Numbered from the stretch's first letter, positions 1-8,531 are shown. The stretch: 36,825 nt of DNA from Flavobacterium xinjiangense (GCF_900142885.1 NZ_FRCL01000015.1:39809-76633), one strand, 5' to 3'. Notes: generated by a model from the sequence alone, not told the origin. Program-made: numbers and translations.

Positions 1-1
1 T

Positions 2-55
2 AAGGATGTAAAAACCAGCCGTGCGTTGCAGGGCGTAAACAAGAATGTACCATGA
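2..55 (+). CDS. C-terminal end of an upstream tra gene (partial; perhaps traG ATPase)
   Basis: Only the last 17 codons are in the window. The frame starting at base 2 stays open and ends in TGA at 53-55, overlapping the ATG of the next gene by four bases (ATGA), the usual sign of translational coupling inside an operon. In Bacteroidetes conjugative transposons the gene before traI is normally traG, the VirB4-like ATPase, so that identity is inferred from position only. The visible peptide carries no recognisable motif. Confidence 0.45.
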   Translation, partial: KDVKTSRALQGVNKNVP

Positions 56-687
56 AAAGAAAACTGCTTTTAATAGTTATGATTTTGGGAGTACTTTTTC
101 CATGTCGTGTTGCTGCTCAATCTCAGGAAATGCAGCAATTAGTTTTGAATATCGAAAAGCTGGCTCAGTTCAAACAGATTCTTACCGATATGAAAAAAGG
201 CTATCAGATTCTGAACGGAGGCTATAACGTTGTTAAGGATTTATCGAAAGGGAACTTTAGTCTTCATGAAACTTTCCTTGATGCGCTGATGCAAGTCAGT
301 CCAACGGTTCGAAAATATAAGAGAGTTGGTGATATCATCAAATATCAAGTACTGTTAGTAAAAGAGTATAAAGCTGCATTTAACCGATTCAGGAATAGCG
401 GCAATTTCAGTGCGGATGAAATCGCCTATTTTGAAAAGGTATATTCTAAGCTATTCAAAGAGAGTATAAGAAATCTGGATGAGTTGACAACGGTCATTTC
501 TGCCAATACCCTGCGAATGTCAGATGATGAAAGACTTGCCGCTATTGACAAGGTTTATGCTGACATGCAGGATAAGGTCTCTTTTCTTCGAAACTTTAAT
601 AACAATACCTCGGTCTTGGCAATCCAGCGAACTAAAGAACGCAATGACGTCAGCGCTTTGCGCAGCATCTACAAAGTAAATAACTAA
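52..687 (+). CDS. traI: conjugative transposon TraI-like exported protein
   Basis: A 211-residue protein with a clear signal peptide (Lys/Arg start, hydrophobic stretch at about residues 4-16, AAQS cleavage region near 21-24), followed by a mainly helical mature part. It fits the TraI slot of Bacteroidetes conjugative transposons, whose members are periplasmic, helical and VirB5-like in size; in related genomes this protein is often named a TerB-family tellurite resistance protein. It starts inside the ATGA overlap with the preceding gene and is followed 14 bp later by traJ, so it belongs to one transcript. Family membership rests on size, export signal and position rather than on a catalytic motif. 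Confidence 0.65.
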   Translation: MKRKLLLIVMILGVLFPCRVAAQSQEMQQLVLNIEKLAQFKQILTDMKKGYQILNGGYNVVKDLSKGNFSLHETFLDALMQVSPTVRKYKRVGDIIKYQVLLVKEYKAAFNRFRNSGNFSADEIAYFEKVYSKLFKESIRNLDELTTVISANTLRMSDDERLAAIDKVYADMQDKVSFLRNFNNNTSVLAIQRTKERNDVSALRSIYKVNN

Positions 688-701
688 AAACAAATTGGAT
701 T

Positions 702-1898
702 ATGATGAATGAAAGCAAGGCTGCATTATTTGCAACCGTAGGACTGTTGTTGCCTATTGCCAGCCATTCACAAGGTCTGGCTGATGATATGAACAGTTTG
801 CATAGCGTATTAGATCAATTATATGATGAGATGATGCCTTTATGCAACAACCTGTTGGGAGTTGGGCAGGGAATTGCGGGATTTGGAGCCATATGGTATA
901 TCGCGTCCCGCGTTTGGCGGCATATCGCAAGTGCTGAACCTATCGATTTTTATCCGCTTTTCCGTCCTTTTGTTATCGGATTCTGCATTATGATTTTCCC
1001 TTCCGTATTGGATATGATCAATGGAGTAATGAAACCTACTGTTACGGCAACCGCATCGATGGTGGAAAGTTCGAATAAAGCGATTGAATTACTACTACAA
1101 AAAAAAGAAGAAGCAATCAAGAGTACGAATGCTTGGCAGATGTATGTAGGTGAGGACGGGAGTGGTGACCGTGACAAATGGTACAAATATACGCATGATG
1201 ATGCCAATCCTTCTGATGAGGGTAGCTTTGAAGGAATAGGAAATGATGTAAAATTTGCCATGTCCAAGGCCTCGTTTAATTTTCGTAATTCAGTAAAGGA
1301 ATGGATGAGTGAAGTTTTAATGGTTCTTTTTGAAGCGGCTTCACTGTGTATCGATACCCTTCGAACTTTCCAACTTGTAGTACTTTCTGTTTTGGGGCCA
1401 CTAGTTTTTGGTATTTCAGTTTTCGATGGTTTTCAACATACGATTACGGTTTGGCTGGCACGATACATTAATATTTACCTATGGCTTCCTGTTGCCAATA
1501 TTTTCGGCAGTATCATAGGAAAGATACAGGAGAAGATGCTGCAACTGGACATCGTACAAGCGAATGATTATGGGGATACTTTTTTTAGCAAAACCGATAT
1601 GGCCTATCTGGTGTTTATGATTATTGGGATTGTCGGCTACTTCACCGTTCCTTCGGTTGCAAATTATATAGTACACGCCGGTGGTGGTGGTGCCCTAGGT
1701 CAAAAAGTAACTAGTATTTTCAGCAATACTACAACTTCAGCTGTTAACAGTGTCTCCTCAGGTGCAGGAATGGTGGTGGATGGTATGGGTAATGCAGCAG
1801 GACGAATGTCTCAAAGCATGTCTGGATCCAGCAGTTCGTCTCCTTACTTCAAAGACAAGGAGAGTTATATGGGCGATAAATTAAAAGGCAATTCCTAA
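702..1898 (+). CDS. traJ: conjugative transposon protein TraJ (VirB6-like channel)
   Basis: A 398-residue polytopic membrane protein. An N-terminal signal-like segment (about residues 8-23) is followed by hydrophobic segments near 55-70, 85-105, 205-225, 225-245, 250-275 and 300-325, and by a Ser/Gly/Asn-rich soluble tail. This layout matches TraJ of CTnDOT-type elements, the VirB6/TrbL-like inner-membrane part of the type IV mating channel. ATG at 702 is followed at once by a second ATG at 705, so either could be used. Gaps to traI (14 bp) and traK (18 bp) place it within the tra operon. Confidence 0.8.
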   Translation: MMNESKAALFATVGLLLPIASHSQGLADDMNSLHSVLDQLYDEMMPLCNNLLGVGQGIAGFGAIWYIASRVWRHIASAEPIDFYPLFRPFVIGFCIMIFPSVLDMINGVMKPTVTATASMVESSNKAIELLLQKKEEAIKSTNAWQMYVGEDGSGDRDKWYKYTHDDANPSDEGSFEGIGNDVKFAMSKASFNFRNSVKEWMSEVLMVLFEAASLCIDTLRTFQLVVLSVLGPLVFGISVFDGFQHTITVWLARYINIYLWLPVANIFGSIIGKIQEKMLQLDIVQANDYGDTFFSKTDMAYLVFMIIGIVGYFTVPSVANYIVHAGGGGALGQKVTSIFSNTTTSAVNSVSSGAGMVVDGMGNAAGRMSQSMSGSSSSSPYFKDKESYMGDKLKGNS

Positions 1899-1916
1899 CG
1901 GTTAAAAAAGCGCATT

Positions 1917-2537
1917 ATGTTTAGTAAAATGAAAAATATTGATACGGCCTTTCGCCATGTACGCGGCTTTACTATGTTGGTGGTTTGCGGAAGTCTGATA
2001 ATGAGTTGTTTTGCCCTTTATAAGAGTTTTAGTCTTGTATCGCAGATGCAAGAGAAGGTCTATATACTGGCTAATGGGAAGGCACTTGAAGCATATGCTT
2101 CAGACAGAAAAGACAATATTCCAGTGGAGGCAAGGGATCATGTGGTGACCTTTCATAAGTTATTCTTCACTCTTGATCCCGATGATAAAGTGATAAAAAC
2201 TAATGTTACCAAGGCACTTTACCTCGCAGACGACAGTGCAAAACGAATCTATGATGATTTGAAAGAGAATGGGTATTATTCCGGCATAATTTCAGGAAAT
2301 ATCAGTCAAACCATACAGGTGGACAGTGTTAATGTAGACATTAATAAATATCCCTACCATTTTCGATGTTATGCCACTCAAAATATCGTGAGAACTACCA
2401 GTGCTGCCCACCGCAGTTTAATAACAGAGGGGAATCTTCGGAATGTTTCGCGAAGTGACAATAATCCGCATGGCTTTTTAGTAGAGCGATGGAATACGAT
2501 CGAAAATAGGGATTTGAGTACCGAAAACAGAAAATAA
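1917..2537 (+). CDS. traK: conjugative transposon protein TraK (VirB8-like)
   Basis: A 206-residue protein with a short cytoplasmic start, one membrane helix at about residues 18-38, and a periplasmic domain. The segments around NGKALEAYASDRKDNIPVEA and VSRSDNNPHGFLVERW are the hallmark blocks of Bacteroidetes TraK. Family members correspond to VirB8, the bitopic inner-membrane scaffold of the conjugation machine. Length is typical. It lies 18 bp after traJ and 13 bp before the next gene, so it is co-transcribed. Confidence 0.9.
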   Translation: MFSKMKNIDTAFRHVRGFTMLVVCGSLIMSCFALYKSFSLVSQMQEKVYILANGKALEAYASDRKDNIPVEARDHVVTFHKLFFTLDPDDKVIKTNVTKALYLADDSAKRIYDDLKENGYYSGIISGNISQTIQVDSVNVDINKYPYHFRCYATQNIVRTTSAAHRSLITEGNLRNVSRSDNNPHGFLVERWNTIENRDLSTENRK

Positions 2538-2550
2538 TAAACCTCATTTT

Positions 2551-3048
2551 ATGCTATTCTCCTTTAAAAGAAACAATAAAAAGGCCCCCGACAAAGCGGA
2601 TTACTTTCAAGGAAATCTGTTGCGGCAATTTGAAGAAGCCAATCTTCGAGTACAACATAAGTGCGCGCATTGGATGGAGAGAAAAACAGCCCATTTATCA
2701 CGTAAAAGCTGGATTTTGATTCTGATCTGTTTTACAGTTTTAACGAGCGGTTACAGTATCTATCTGATGATTGGCAGTTTTTCAGATACTGCGATTAATG
2801 TTGAACCTATTACAACGATTGCAAAAACAACAAACGGCAGACAATTCAGTGCTGAAAAGGACAAGATAAACGTGTCAATCAGTACAGCTGAATTTGAAAA
2901 AATAGTTCGCTTTCGAAGGTATATGGAGCGTCTGGGACATAGCGCTACTGGGAAGAAAGTCCAAGACAGCATCATGCGATACCATCATGGATTATTGGAT
3001 AGTCTTACAATAGTAGAAAAGTATTATCACTCACAATTTAAAAAATAA
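2551..3048 (+). CDS. TraL-like small membrane protein of the tra operon
   Basis: A 165-residue protein in the place where CTnDOT-type elements carry traL. It has a basic N-terminal half (KRNNKK, then amphipathic helix), one membrane helix at about residues 52-75 (SWILILICFTVLTSGYSIYL), and a charged periplasmic tail. It is longer than classical TraL (about 100 residues) and I see no diagnostic motif, so the name is positional. Flavobacterial homologues are sometimes labelled nitrogen regulatory IIA protein, which nothing in the sequence supports. Its stop is four bases before the traM ATG, pointing to coupled translation. Confidence 0.55.
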   Translation: MLFSFKRNNKKAPDKADYFQGNLLRQFEEANLRVQHKCAHWMERKTAHLSRKSWILILICFTVLTSGYSIYLMIGSFSDTAINVEPITTIAKTTNGRQFSAEKDKINVSISTAEFEKIVRFRRYMERLGHSATGKKVQDSIMRYHHGLLDSLTIVEKYYHSQFKK

Positions 3049-3052
3049 TATC

Positions 3053-4357
3053 ATGGAAGAAAAAAAGAAATCACCAAAAATGTTGAGACAACGCAAAATA
3101 CTTTTAGTGATGCCATTAGTAGTGTTGCCCTTTATTACAATTTTGTTTTGGGTCTTGGGGGGAGGAAAAATGGATGCAGCGAATACTTCGGTTGCGGAAG
3201 AAAAAGGCTTTAATATAAAACTTCCCGACGCGAACTTGAAAGAAGGTCCTAATTTGGATAAAATGCATTACTATGATCAGGCAGCACTTGATTCAATTAA
3301 GCTAGAAGAGTTAATTAAGAAGGATCCCAACTATCTGACACCGTCTTTTCAGGAAGATTCAATAGAAACGGGTGCAGTCTCTACTTTTCGTACTCCTTCC
3401 GGAAAAGGGACTAAGGGCTTAAATGCCCTGATGTATCGTGATCCGAATGAAGTCAAAGTACATCAAAAGTTGGAAGCGTTACAAAGAGTAATAAATGCCC
3501 CCATTGCTCCGGCACCAAGTCGAAATTCGAAGAATTTTGGCAGTAGAAATGCAAATGCATTGCAGTCTGAAGAGGTTGACAAAATGGAAGAAATGATGAC
3601 ATCGATGAATACTCAAAGTAATGAACCAGACCCTGAATTGAAGCAACTCAGTGGTATGCTGGAAAGCATATTAGATATCCAGCATCCTGACAGAGTACAG
3701 GAAAAATTGCGAAAGGTTTCCGAATCCAAACGGGGACAGGTATTTTCCATTAGTACTTCAGCAGCGGAAGACAATATTTCTTCCTTGCAAACTGCTTCTT
3801 CAAATGGCGCCGTATCTGGTACGAAGCTTAAAGGCAATACCTTTTATACTTTGGATGACCCAGCAATAGCGGATTATGTTCAAAATGCAATAACTGCTGT
3901 TATGCATGAAACGCAGACTATTGTAAATGGCTCCACAATAAAGCTGAGGCTGAGCGATGCTATTTTTATCAATGGAGTTGAAATCCCAAAGAATAATTTT
4001 TTGTTTGGAACAGCATCCTTGCAAGGAGAAAGACTCCAAATAAAGATCAATAGTATTCGATATCAGAACTCGCTATTCCCTGTTGATCTCACCGTTTACG
4101 ATTTGGATGGACTCATAGGTATTTACATGCCTGGAGCAATTAATCTTGAAGTGGCCAAAGCATCTGCAGACCGCGCTGTTCAAACACTAGGCGTTGCGTC
4201 TCTGGACAATTCATGGGGGGCACAAGCAGCTGGGGTAGGCATCGAGGCGGCTAAAACACTTTTCAGTAAAAAAGCAAAGCTTATCAAAGTAGTGGTCAAG
4301 GCAGGCTATGAGGTATTGCTTCGGGATGAAAATCAAAAACAAAAGGATTCTAATTAA
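3053..4357 (+). CDS. traM: conjugative transposon protein TraM (VirB10-like)
   Basis: A 434-residue protein: basic N-terminus, one membrane helix at about residues 16-36, a long low-complexity periplasmic linker (about 40-255), and a C-terminal folded domain from about 260 on (GNTFYTLDDPAIADYVQNAI... IKLRLSDAIFINGVEIPKN... SIRYQNSLFPVDLTVYDLDG). That C-terminal block is the conserved TraM domain of Bacteroidetes conjugative transposons, the functional equivalent of VirB10, which bridges inner and outer membranes. It sits between the TraL-like gene and traN as in CTnDOT. Confidence 0.88.
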   Translation: MEEKKKSPKMLRQRKILLVMPLVVLPFITILFWVLGGGKMDAANTSVAEEKGFNIKLPDANLKEGPNLDKMHYYDQAALDSIKLEELIKKDPNYLTPSFQEDSIETGAVSTFRTPSGKGTKGLNALMYRDPNEVKVHQKLEALQRVINAPIAPAPSRNSKNFGSRNANALQSEEVDKMEEMMTSMNTQSNEPDPELKQLSGMLESILDIQHPDRVQEKLRKVSESKRGQVFSISTSAAEDNISSLQTASSNGAVSGTKLKGNTFYTLDDPAIADYVQNAITAVMHETQTIVNGSTIKLRLSDAIFINGVEIPKNNFLFGTASLQGERLQIKINSIRYQNSLFPVDLTVYDLDGLIGIYMPGAINLEVAKASADRAVQTLGVASLDNSWGAQAAGVGIEAAKTLFSKKAKLIKVVVKAGYEVLLRDENQKQKDSN

Positions 4358-4376
4358 AAACCTAAAAATATTAACT

Positions 4377-5225
4377 ATGAAGAATTTAAAAACAATGGTA
4401 ATGGTCTATACTGTATTCTTTACCATCAGCGCATTTGCACAGCAGGCAAAGACAAACCGGTTAACTAAAATTGAGTCCGATTCTGTATCTATTGGGTATT
4501 CAAAAACAACCAATATTGTATTTCCCTATGCTATTAAGAGTGTTGATCGCGGTAGTCAGGACATATTGGTTCAAAAAGCCAAGGGACTTGAGAATATACT
4601 GCAAATTAAGGCTGCACAACGGGGGTTCATTCAAACCAATCTTACCGTAGTTACAGCAGATGGAAAATTGTATTCTTTTGTTCTGAATTATAATGAGCAA
4701 TCCTCTCAATTGAATCTCTCTGTGAATAAAACCGAACTAGTAGAGCGACAGGAAATTTATTTTTCAGATGAAAGTGGTAACAAGGAGGAGATACAAGAAT
4801 ATTCCAAGTTAGCTTTCTATGAAAAAAGCAAGATTCGAGGTGGAAAGGAAAATAGACATCAAATCAAATTTCAATTAAATGGAATTTTTATCCAGAACGA
4901 TATCATGTATTTCAGGCTAATAGTCGAAAACAGTTCTAAAATAAAGTATGATATTGACCAGCTCCGTTTTTTTATTCGGGATAGTAAAAGAGTAAAACGA
5001 ACCGCCACACAGGAAATCGAAATTACACCTACTTATATTCTCAATGATGTTGCGGCTGTTGAAGGTGAAGCAGAAAATACATTTGTGTTTGCGCTATCTA
5101 AATTTACAATTCCAGAGGATAAATACTTGGCGATCCAGCTGATGGAAAAGAATGGAGGCAGACATCTGGAACTAGATGTAAAAAACAAAAAAATTGAAAA
5201 AGTCAAAGTCTTACCGACTTTGTAG
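4377..5225 (+). CDS. traN: conjugative transposon protein TraN (VirB9-like)
   Basis: A 282-residue exported protein. The chosen ATG at 4377 gives a textbook signal peptide (MKNLKTMVMVYTVFFTISAFAQQ). An in-frame ATG at 4308 would add 23 residues overlapping the end of traM and would bury that signal, so it was not used. The mature part, with a region near KTTNIVFPYAIKSVDRGSQDILVQKA and a C-terminal beta-rich domain ending in ELDVKNKKIEKVKVLP, matches TraN (DUF4138), the VirB9-like outer-membrane-associated component. It follows traM by 19 bp. TraO, TraP and TraQ, which follow TraN in CTnDOT, are not found after it. Confidence 0.85.
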   Translation: MKNLKTMVMVYTVFFTISAFAQQAKTNRLTKIESDSVSIGYSKTTNIVFPYAIKSVDRGSQDILVQKAKGLENILQIKAAQRGFIQTNLTVVTADGKLYSFVLNYNEQSSQLNLSVNKTELVERQEIYFSDESGNKEEIQEYSKLAFYEKSKIRGGKENRHQIKFQLNGIFIQNDIMYFRLIVENSSKIKYDIDQLRFFIRDSKRVKRTATQEIEITPTYILNDVAAVEGEAENTFVFALSKFTIPEDKYLAIQLMEKNGGRHLELDVKNKKIEKVKVLPTL

Positions 5226-5251
5226 TTAGTAATCATTTAAATAAAAGAGTC

Positions 5252-6055
5252 ATGAACGAGAAAAATTTTGAATACTTAAAAGACCAGATTAAGTACACCG
5301 GTTTCGGTGAAGCACTGGAAAATGAGTTAAAGGAAAAAATGCAGCAACAAACTCCGAGTTTTACGTTGAATCACGATGCTCATTACGGAAACGATATTGC
5401 AGTAGCAACATTGAATTTTAAGAAGTCGGATCAGAGTGATATGTATTTCTTTAATTCCTATAAGGTCGATTTGCAAAAAGACAATTCTAAGGAGTCATTG
5501 GAGCAGACCTTTTATATCAATAAGGGCAGTAATATTACTATGAAGGAAGCGTATAACCTTATGGAAGGAAGAGCAGTGAATAAGGACCTGACAAGTAAAG
5601 AAGGTCAGGTTTATAATTCTTGGGTTCAAATTGACTTTAAGGAATCTGACACTTCGGGCAATTTCAAACTGAATCAGTACCATCAGAACTATGGCTATGA
5701 TCTGGAGTCAGCACTGTCCAAACATCCAATCAAAGAATTGGAAAATGCTAAATTCAAAGAAGATTTGATGGATTCCCTAAAAAAAGGAAACCTGCAATCA
5801 GCTACTTTCTTACAGGATGGTAAAGAAGTCAAGCATTATATTGAAGCCAATCCTCAATTCAAAACCATCAATGCATACGATGTGAATTTGAAACGTATTG
5901 ACAACCGTCAAACTAAAGAGGAAAAGCAATCTGAAGGGCAAAGTACAGCAATGAAGCAAGATAATAAAAGACAGAGCCAAAGTAGCGATGATGATGGACC
6001 TGCCGCTCCGCAGGAAGCTAAAAAGAGAAAAAAAAAGCAGTCTAATTCAATGTAG
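5252..6055 (+). CDS. DUF3945-like ICE protein
   Basis: A 267-residue hydrophilic protein without signal peptide. It has a globular domain at about residues 1-155 and, near residues 205-225, a block IEANPQFKTINAYDVNLKRI. That block resembles the short repeat motif of DUF3945 proteins, which are carried by many Bacteroidetes mobile elements. The tail (about 225-267) is Gln/Ser/Asp-rich and ends in a strongly basic KKRKKKQ stretch that could bind nucleic acid. It follows traN by 26 bp and precedes a small wHTH gene by 6 bp, so it may share the tra transcript. The function is unknown; the DUF3945 link is from recall of the motif, not a search. Confidence 0.5.
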   Translation: MNEKNFEYLKDQIKYTGFGEALENELKEKMQQQTPSFTLNHDAHYGNDIAVATLNFKKSDQSDMYFFNSYKVDLQKDNSKESLEQTFYINKGSNITMKEAYNLMEGRAVNKDLTSKEGQVYNSWVQIDFKESDTSGNFKLNQYHQNYGYDLESALSKHPIKELENAKFKEDLMDSLKKGNLQSATFLQDGKEVKHYIEANPQFKTINAYDVNLKRIDNRQTKEEKQSEGQSTAMKQDNKRQSQSSDDDGPAAPQEAKKRKKKQSNSM

Positions 6056-6061
6056 ATTCTG

Positions 6062-6349
6062 ATGGAAGTATTAAAACCCTTATCCGATTTCTTTAATGCA
6101 ATAGAGAATGATTACCGAATTAGCATCACGCATATCGGTATATATGTCGCTCTATTGCAGTTTAGAGCAGGTAAGGGTTTTATTAATCCAATACGGGCAT
6201 ACAGATACGAGATTATGGACATAGCCAAAATTTCTTCTCCTAAAACTTATTATAAATGTATGCGAGAATTAAGCGAATATGGTTACATTAAGTATGCGTC
6301 AACTCGTAAACGAAACCAAGGTAGTACCATTTACTTCGTCGATTCGTAA
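6062..6349 (+). CDS. small winged-helix DNA-binding protein
   Basis: A 95-residue protein predicted by eye as a winged helix: helices at residues 1-30, a recognition segment near 50-70 (MDIAKISSPKTYYKCMRELSEYGYIKY) and a C-terminal beta wing (ASTRKRNQGSTIYFVD). The phrase 'helix, then local repeat of serine-lysine-threonine-tyrosine-tyrosine, then E-x-G-Y-I' is typical of transcription or replication regulators of mobile elements. It lies six bases after the DUF3945-like gene, implying co-expression. It could regulate the tra genes or excision. The exact family is not recognised. Confidence 0.6.
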   Translation: MEVLKPLSDFFNAIENDYRISITHIGIYVALLQFRAGKGFINPIRAYRYEIMDIAKISSPKTYYKCMRELSEYGYIKYASTRKRNQGSTIYFVDS

Positions 6350-6391
6350 ATTTTAAGTAATCATTTTATTTCATTTATAAATTCCGGCATC

Positions 6392-6730
6392 ATGAAACAA
6401 TTTACTTTTGACGATTTACCGAATATTATTGGAAAATTATTTGTAAAACTTGATAAGATTGAAAAGCTTCTCAAGGCAAGAAAAATCATTGATGCCGATA
6501 AAAATGAAGAGTTGCTAACAATCGAAGGCGCCGCTGAACTTTTAAAATTATCAGTAGCCACTATTTATACCAAAGTTTGTAAAAATGAAATACCAGTCAA
6601 TAAACAAGGTAAGCGGCTTTACTTTTATAGAGCAGAATTACTGGACTGGATTAAATCTGGACGCATTAAAACTAACGCAGAAATACAACACGAAGTGGAA
6701 CTGAAATTCAATTCCACTAAATACAAGTAG
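6392..6730 (+). CDS. helix-turn-helix (excisionase-family, HTH_17) protein
   Basis: A 112-residue protein. Residues 1-35 form a probable coiled or helical lead-in. Residues 40-95 carry a MerR-like/HTH_17 domain: LLTIEGAAELLKLSVATIYTKV followed by the basic wing CKNEIPVNKQGKRLYFYRAELLDWI. Single-domain proteins of this type are common next to integrases of Bacteroidetes elements and serve as recombination directionality factors or as regulators. It points toward the convergently transcribed integrase, with only 22 bp between their stops and no hairpin terminator visible in the gap. Which role it plays here cannot be read from the sequence. Confidence 0.75.
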   Translation: MKQFTFDDLPNIIGKLFVKLDKIEKLLKARKIIDADKNEELLTIEGAAELLKLSVATIYTKVCKNEIPVNKQGKRLYFYRAELLDWIKSGRIKTNAEIQHEVELKFNSTKYK

Positions 6731-6752
6731 CAAAGCCAGTTCCCACTATAGG

Positions 6753-7898
6753 TCATTGTTTTAAACTTATTCTACGAGTTGTTTCTCTCTTTTTTGAATC
6801 TATAATTTTTGTATATATCTGAGTCGTTTTTACGTTTTTATGCCCAAGCATTTTTGATATGGTAAAAATATCAGTTCCTGAAGATATCTGTAAGGTTGCA
6901 TAAGTATGTCTGAAACAATGAAACGTGATGTGCTTAGTAATACCTGCTTTTGCAATCCAAACTGGCAGTATCCGATCTACGTCCCATTTCTTTAGACCTG
7001 CAAAAACTTTATCATTTTCATTTACCTTTAATCCAAGAAGTTCAAAAGCATCGTCAGGTATTGGCATCGTTTCCATACCATCAGTTTTCTTTTGTTTAAA
7101 CCTGATATAATAACCGTCATTTTCAATATATTCTACTTCCGACCACAAAAGTTTTGCGATATCAGAATATCTTACTCCTGTTAAAATTGAAAACATAGAA
7201 ATCTGATAGACCAGTTCATTAGAACAAGGAGTTTCAAATAGTTTTTTTGCCTCTTCAAGTGTAAGAAAGTTACGTTGTGATTCTTGTTCTTTAATGGAAT
7301 CTAAACCTGCATTAATGTCTGTTCTTAGTTTACCTTCTTTATAGGCTTTTTTCAAAGTCGTTCTGAGCTTATTTTGATAAGTCAACGCGGTGTTTCTAGA
7401 TAATGTTTTTCCATTATCTCTTAAACTTTTAGCAGTTAACAGGTAATCTTTATAATCTTCCATTAACGAAATAGTACTATCCTTAAAACATAGATCCTGT
7501 CCTTCAAGGAAAGCCTCAAAATGAGTAATTGCGCAATTCCAAATATTGAGATTATTACCGATTTTTTTATGCCCCAATTTCTTAAAAAATTTTAGAAATG
7601 ATTCATGACCAATGGCTTGCATTTGTAATTGTTCTTGTTCAAATTGAGTGTATATATTCTTTTTACTAATTTCATTTTGCCGTTTTGCCTGAATCAGCTC
7701 TGCTGTGCGCCTGTTTTGTATATTTGAAATTTTTTGAATTTGATTCTTTGGCTTTTTAAAAAGGTATAATTTTAAAAAATCACGTCTGGTAAACTTATTT
7801 ATTTTAGTATTCAGTACAGGCGGATAAAAATCCAAATAAAGAGATATTCTTCCGTTTTTAAGCTCTTTTTGCCTCAATGTCACATTACTCTTTTCCAT
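6753..7898 (-). CDS. int: tyrosine recombinase (ICE integrase)
   Basis: A 381-residue phage-type integrase. The N-terminal part has an Arm-binding-like domain (about residues 1-75) and a SAM-like core-binding domain (about 95-200, KFFKKLGHKKIGNNLNIWNCAI...). The catalytic domain shows the complete set: Arg243 (TGVRYSDIAKL), a Lys in the beta hairpin near 270 (KQKKTDGMETMP), His327 and Arg330 (HCFRHTYATL), His353 (LGHKNVKTT) and Tyr362 (IYTKI). It therefore looks active. Its start lies inside the end of the double-HTH gene (14-bp overlap), so the two are translated together. It lies about 790 bp from the mnmE 3' end, the position expected for an integrase next to its attachment site. Confidence 0.93.
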   Translation of the reverse strand: MEKSNVTLRQKELKNGRISLYLDFYPPVLNTKINKFTRRDFLKLYLFKKPKNQIQKISNIQNRRTAELIQAKRQNEISKKNIYTQFEQEQLQMQAIGHESFLKFFKKLGHKKIGNNLNIWNCAITHFEAFLEGQDLCFKDSTISLMEDYKDYLLTAKSLRDNGKTLSRNTALTYQNKLRTTLKKAYKEGKLRTDINAGLDSIKEQESQRNFLTLEEAKKLFETPCSNELVYQISMFSILTGVRYSDIAKLLWSEVEYIENDGYYIRFKQKKTDGMETMPIPDDAFELLGLKVNENDKVFAGLKKWDVDRILPVWIAKAGITKHITFHCFRHTYATLQISSGTDIFTISKMLGHKNVKTTQIYTKIIDSKKRETTRRISLKQ

Positions 7899-8457
7899 GG
7901 CCTTTTACATTAAATATTATATCGATATCATTCTTCGCAACATAATTAAACTTACCTACTGCATACTTTGATATGCCATGTCTCTGAATTAGCATATATA
8001 ACGCTCCAGGAGATATTCCAAATTTTTGCTGTATCTGCGTTATAGTATAGCAATTCTCCAATCCCGGAAATTCTTGAGTTGGACGGAGCATAGATTGATC
8101 CATTGGAAGGGAAAAAAAAGTGTCCATGTCACATCTCCTTATAACTGTTCTTGTTCCGAATTTTGCAACATCAAGTTCTCCTCTTGAAATAATTCTGTAA
8201 ATTGTTCTTCGGCTTATTCCAAATAAAAGGCTTGCCTGGCTTATGCTTAGGAAATCCTTTACTTTAACTACTTCAAGGGCAGGATTCTTGGTAGTCTCAG
8301 TTTGCTTGTTGCTTTGGCTAATCTTCGACTGTCTTACAAGGGATTTGTAGCCTTTGCTATTGCAGCTCAATGAGCAATAACGTGTTTTTGTTGTGCGTGC
8401 AGTAAATTCATTTTTACAGAATTCACAGATGCGTGTAATCTTGATGTTTGTACTCAT
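7885..8457 (-). CDS. double helix-turn-helix protein with Cys-rich N-terminus, co-operonic with the integrase
   Basis: A 190-residue protein with three parts. Residues 11-32 hold a four-Cys motif, C-x2-C-x13-C-x3-C (CEFCKNEF ... RYCSLSC), that looks like a small zinc finger. Residues about 65-115 form an HTH_17/excisionase domain (FLSISQASLLFGISRRTIYRI with a basic wing). Residues about 132-185 form a second, weaker HTH (YTITQIQQKFGISPGALYMLI). It is the first gene of the integrase transcript and overlaps int by 14 bp. Proposed role: controls int expression or assists excision. The upstream 110 bp are packed with repeats that are candidate binding sites for it. Confidence 0.75.
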   Translation of the reverse strand: MSTNIKITRICEFCKNEFTARTTKTRYCSLSCNSKGYKSLVRQSKISQSNKQTETTKNPALEVVKVKDFLSISQASLLFGISRRTIYRIISRGELDVAKFGTRTVIRRCDMDTFFSLPMDQSMLRPTQEFPGLENCYTITQIQQKFGISPGALYMLIQRHGISKYAVGKFNYVAKNDIDIIFNVKGHGKE

Positions 8458-8462
8458 AGAAA

Positions 8463-8512
8463 TGTGACTTTAGGTGTCCCACTGTGACTATGTGTGTCTC
8501 TATGTGCCATAA
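8463..8512. repeat. five-unit array with exact 10-bp period
   Basis: Five 10-bp units run back to back: their first six bases read TGTGAC, GGTGTC, TGTGAC, TGTGTC, TGTGCC, starting at 8463, 8473, 8483, 8493 and 8503. The other four bases of each unit vary. The consensus is KGTGHC. The spacing of one DNA turn puts all units on the same face of the helix, as in binding arrays for integrase accessory proteins. It sits just upstream of the double-HTH start codon, in its predicted 5' leader. Confidence 0.8.
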
Positions 8513-8531
8513 ATTGGCCAAAAAAATATTT

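Noticed and set aside
4308..4376. Longer start for traN
   Set aside because: It would overlap traM and place 23 charged residues ahead of a normal signal peptide.
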